This document shows positions 61,876 to 64,000 of a DNA stretch of 64,000 bases, one piece after another; positions within the stretch are counted from its first letter, which is position 1; each line of letters starts with the position of its first letter. The DNA lies in NCBI RefSeq assembly GCF_000372725.1, contig NW_005201287.1, positions 922,272-986,271 of the forward strand. The letters run 5' to 3'. A program made the position numbers and the translations under genes. Origin of the DNA: Emiliania huxleyi CCMP1516. Taxonomy: Eukaryota > Haptophyta > Isochrysidales > Noelaerhabdaceae. The notes beneath the pieces were generated by a model. That model did not search any database. It was not told where the DNA came from and was given only the letters and a program-made list of their open reading frames with translations.

Positions 61876-63920
61876 TCACGCCGCCACAGTCTCCGGCGCC
61901 GGCACGCTCAGCGACCCCAACGACTGCGCCGCGCCGTCCGTGGCGGCCTGTTCCTCGTCGCTTCCGGCGGCGGCGGCGGCGACAGCCTCGATGCGGCACG
62001 CCCCCTCGGCGGTCACGTCGACGCTCACGACGAGCCCCGACTCGCCTGGCGCGTTGTCGCACGCGTGCAGCGCGAGCGCCGCCACGGCCCGGGGCGGCTG
62101 CGGCGGCCCGTCGGGGGGAGAAACGGCGTCGGCGGGCGGCGGCGGCGGCATCTCGACGAGGCGAAGCACGAGCCTCTGCCCGGCGGCCGGCGGCTCGACC
62201 TGCAGCGGAATCTTCCGGTGCAGCGGCACGCAGCTTCCAGCACAAACGAGGGGGAGGAAGGCGCCGCCGCCGAGCTCGAGGGCGAGAGTGCGCGGCAACC
62301 TCCGCCGCGCACTCGCTGCACCGGAGCGTTGCCAGCCGCCCGCGGAAGTGTCGCCCGCCGCCATGAGCGAGCCTACGGGCGAATAGCATGACGAGAGTCG
62401 CGGACCTGCCTCTGCGGCGGCGGCGGCCTCTCGTCGGGTGAACCGTACAGCGCCGCGCCGCTGGCCGCAGCCTCGTCGGACGTGGCGCCAAAGTGGAGTG
62501 TGGCGCCTACATGACAACATGTCAGGGCCGTGTCATGGACATGTCTACGAGATGGCGCCAAAGTGGAGGGTGGCGCCGGGGAGCTCAGCGGCGAGGGCGG
62601 CCTGCACACAAGGCATGCGGCAGCCGCCGCCCGAGAGCAGCACCTCGCGCACGCACCGCGCGCCCTCGAGAGCTGACGCCTCGCCGGGCGAGCAAGCGTC
62701 GGCGGCGCGCAGCGCCGCGCGGGCGACGGAGCGCACCGCCGCACAGAGGGGGCGGGCGAGGTCCTCGAGGCTCGCCCGCGAGACGGTGACAAAGTGGTCC
62801 GCCCCCTCCGCCTCGACGGCGATCTGCGCCTGCGGGACACCCCTCAAGAGTACGCCCTCGCGTGGACATGTCACGGACGCGCCCGTGGTCTCCCTCTCCT
62901 CCGGCGGCACGTCTGCGCCTGAGTCCCGCCAGAGAGGCTCCGCTTGCACGCCTCTGCCGCCGCGCCCAGCCGCGCCTTCGCGCGCGCGTTGCCGGACAGG
63001 TCGACGCGCGAGCGGCGGCGGATGTCCTTGAGCGCCAGCGCCACCAGCGCGGCGTCCACCTGCGCAGCGCCGCGCGTCTCGTCCGACGCCGTCGAGGCAA
63101 TGCTGAGCCGGGCGACTGCGCGCCGCAGCCGCGTGCTTCGCGGCCCCGCCGCAGCCTCCCCGCCGCAGTCAGCCCCCCCCTCGCCGCCCCCCTCCCCCTC
63201 CGCCTCCCCCTCCGCCTGCCCCTCGGGCTCCTCTCCAAGGTCCACCACCGAAGCAGACACGCAGCAGCCGCCCACGTCCACCACCAGCAGCCTGCGAGGT
63301 GCGGCGCCTCCGCCGCCCGCCGCATCGGCGCCCGCCCCGTCGCCGCCGGCCGCCGCCGCCTCGATCTCGGCCACGCGCAGCAGGGCGACAGCGAGCGGCG
63401 AGGGCAGCGCCAGCTTGACCCGCATGCCGCCGCCCCGCGCCGCCTCGAGCAGCGCGTCGGCGCGCGAGGGAGCGAGGTGCGCCGGCGTGGCGAGGACAAC
63501 CTCGCGCACCGGCGCGCCGCAAAACGAGTCCGCCGCGCCGCGCAGCCCACCCACAACCAATGAGAGCAGCCGCACCGCCGTGTGCGTCTTGCCACCCGGC
63601 ACCGCCACCGAGACTGCGCCGTCCTTCTCGGCGGCAGACGTGAGGAAGCCCCAGCGAGAGCGCGCGGCCTGCACGACCGGGTCGTCGAAGTCGCGGCCGA
63701 GCATCAGCAGCAAGTCGCTCATCGTCAGCTTTGGGTTGCGTGCTGCCTGTGCGGCCGCCGCCTCCCCGAGCAGCGTTTCGCCGTCGGCGAAGGCCACGGT
63801 CGTCGGCGTCGAGCGCGAGCCCTGCTCGTTGGCGATGAGCTGCACCGTGCCGTGCCGCATCACCGCCATCGTGCAGCACGTGTTGCCCACATCCAGCCCC
63901 AGCACGCCTGCCGCGCTCAT
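61876..63920 (-). CDS. divergent HSP70 family protein (HSPA14/Ssz1-like)
   Basis: Four exons, 62919-63920, 62577-62829, 62444-62506 and 61876-62372, join in frame to 604 residues; introns are 89, 70 and 71 nt. HSP70 features: VLGLDVGNTCCTMAVMRHGT (phosphate 1), RSTPTTVAFADGETLLGEAA, LATPAHLAPSRADALLEAAR (in place of the canonical TVPAYF), LLVVDVGGCCVSASVVD (phosphate 2), KRSLSGGTQ, LLSGGGCRMPCVQAAL (adenosine motif), and the spliced DEAAASGAALYGSL. The substrate-binding part is short (LALELGGGAFLPLV, PLHRKIPLQVE) and lacks a lid and EEVD-type end. Several catalytic-loop residues are altered, which fits ribosome-associated atypical HSP70s (Ssz1/HSPA14) rather than a bulk chaperone. Short ATG-rich repeats (GTCGGCTCAT) precede the start, so the start could be a few codons upstream. 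Confidence 0.8.
62507..62576 (-). other. intron with duplicated exon start and GACATGTCC-type filler (HSP70-like gene)
   Basis: 70-nt GC-AG intron. The first 24 nt (GCGCCACCCTCCACTTTGGC+GCCA) repeat the first 24 nt of the next exon with one mismatch. The filler (46 nt) contains GACATGTCCATGACACGG and ends CATGTAG. Splicing joins ELP to GATLHFGATSDEAA. Confidence 0.8.
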
Positions 63921-64000
63921 GTCGGGCTCATGTCGGCTCATGTCGGCTCATGTCGGGCTCACGTGGTCTTCACAACCGTGTGGTCTTCACAGAAACGCAC

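Overview
This is eukaryotic nuclear DNA from a GC-rich unicellular alga, most likely a haptophyte. The evidence is spliceosomal genes with short introns (about 65-135 nt, many with GC-AG rather than GT-AG borders), a protein carrying a twin-arginine thylakoid-type presequence, (TTAGGG)n-type repeats inside genes, and a high transposon and simple-repeat load. The assignment is an inference; no rRNA or organelle marker is present. One 100-N assembly gap lies at 8369-8468, with a duplicated contig end around it.

Layout. 1-4.2 kb: one small membrane-protein gene and degenerate repeats. 4.2-13.7 kb: ribosomal protein eL27 (-), a ten-exon AI-2E/PerM-type membrane protein (+), and a secreted protein (-) with four lamin-tail domains made by near-identical tandem exons plus a beta-propeller-like domain. 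13.7-19.2 kb: repeat-rich, with one TIR element. 19.2-25.4 kb: Mrp/Nbp35-type Fe-S P-loop ATPase (+), nucleoside hydrolase-like protein (+), tunnel-type mRNA triphosphatase (-), a doubtful reductase-like gene (+) and a sulfotransferase (-). 25.4-29.3 kb: nested transposons, namely a 2.35-kb foldback element, then a dispersed repeat interrupted by a hAT-type foldback element with an 8-bp target duplication. 29.3-35.3 kb: a proline-rich gene, a divergent PLP-decarboxylase-like gene, an internally deleted hAT element bounded by minisatellites, and a probable thylakoid-lumen protein. 35.5-47.1 kb: Golgi tethering subunit COG4 (-), ART-fold ADP-ribosyltransferase-like gene (+), a PPR-like gene (-), a small membrane protein (+) and a MATE transporter (-). 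48.7-64 kb: triose-phosphate-translocator family gene (+), DUF707-like glycosyltransferase (-), RING membrane protein (-), a large lower-GC unknown coding region (-), an MFS transporter (+), a 1,169-aa secreted/type I membrane protein with proline-rich, carbohydrate-binding-like and FN3-like domains (-), and a divergent HSP70 (-).

The most striking observation concerns introns. In the PPR, MATE and HSP70 genes several introns of about 70 nt have one structure: the first 21-33 nt duplicate the start of the downstream exon, followed by about 30-65 nt of unrelated filler ending in AG. The filler differs each time: AT-rich sequence, an 11-bp tandem array, a motif shared with introns of other genes, and, in MATE, telomeric hexamer repeats. 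This looks like recent intron gain by insertion with target duplication, or break repair with filler DNA. The genes are otherwise unrelated housekeeping and membrane genes; no operon-like co-function is evident.
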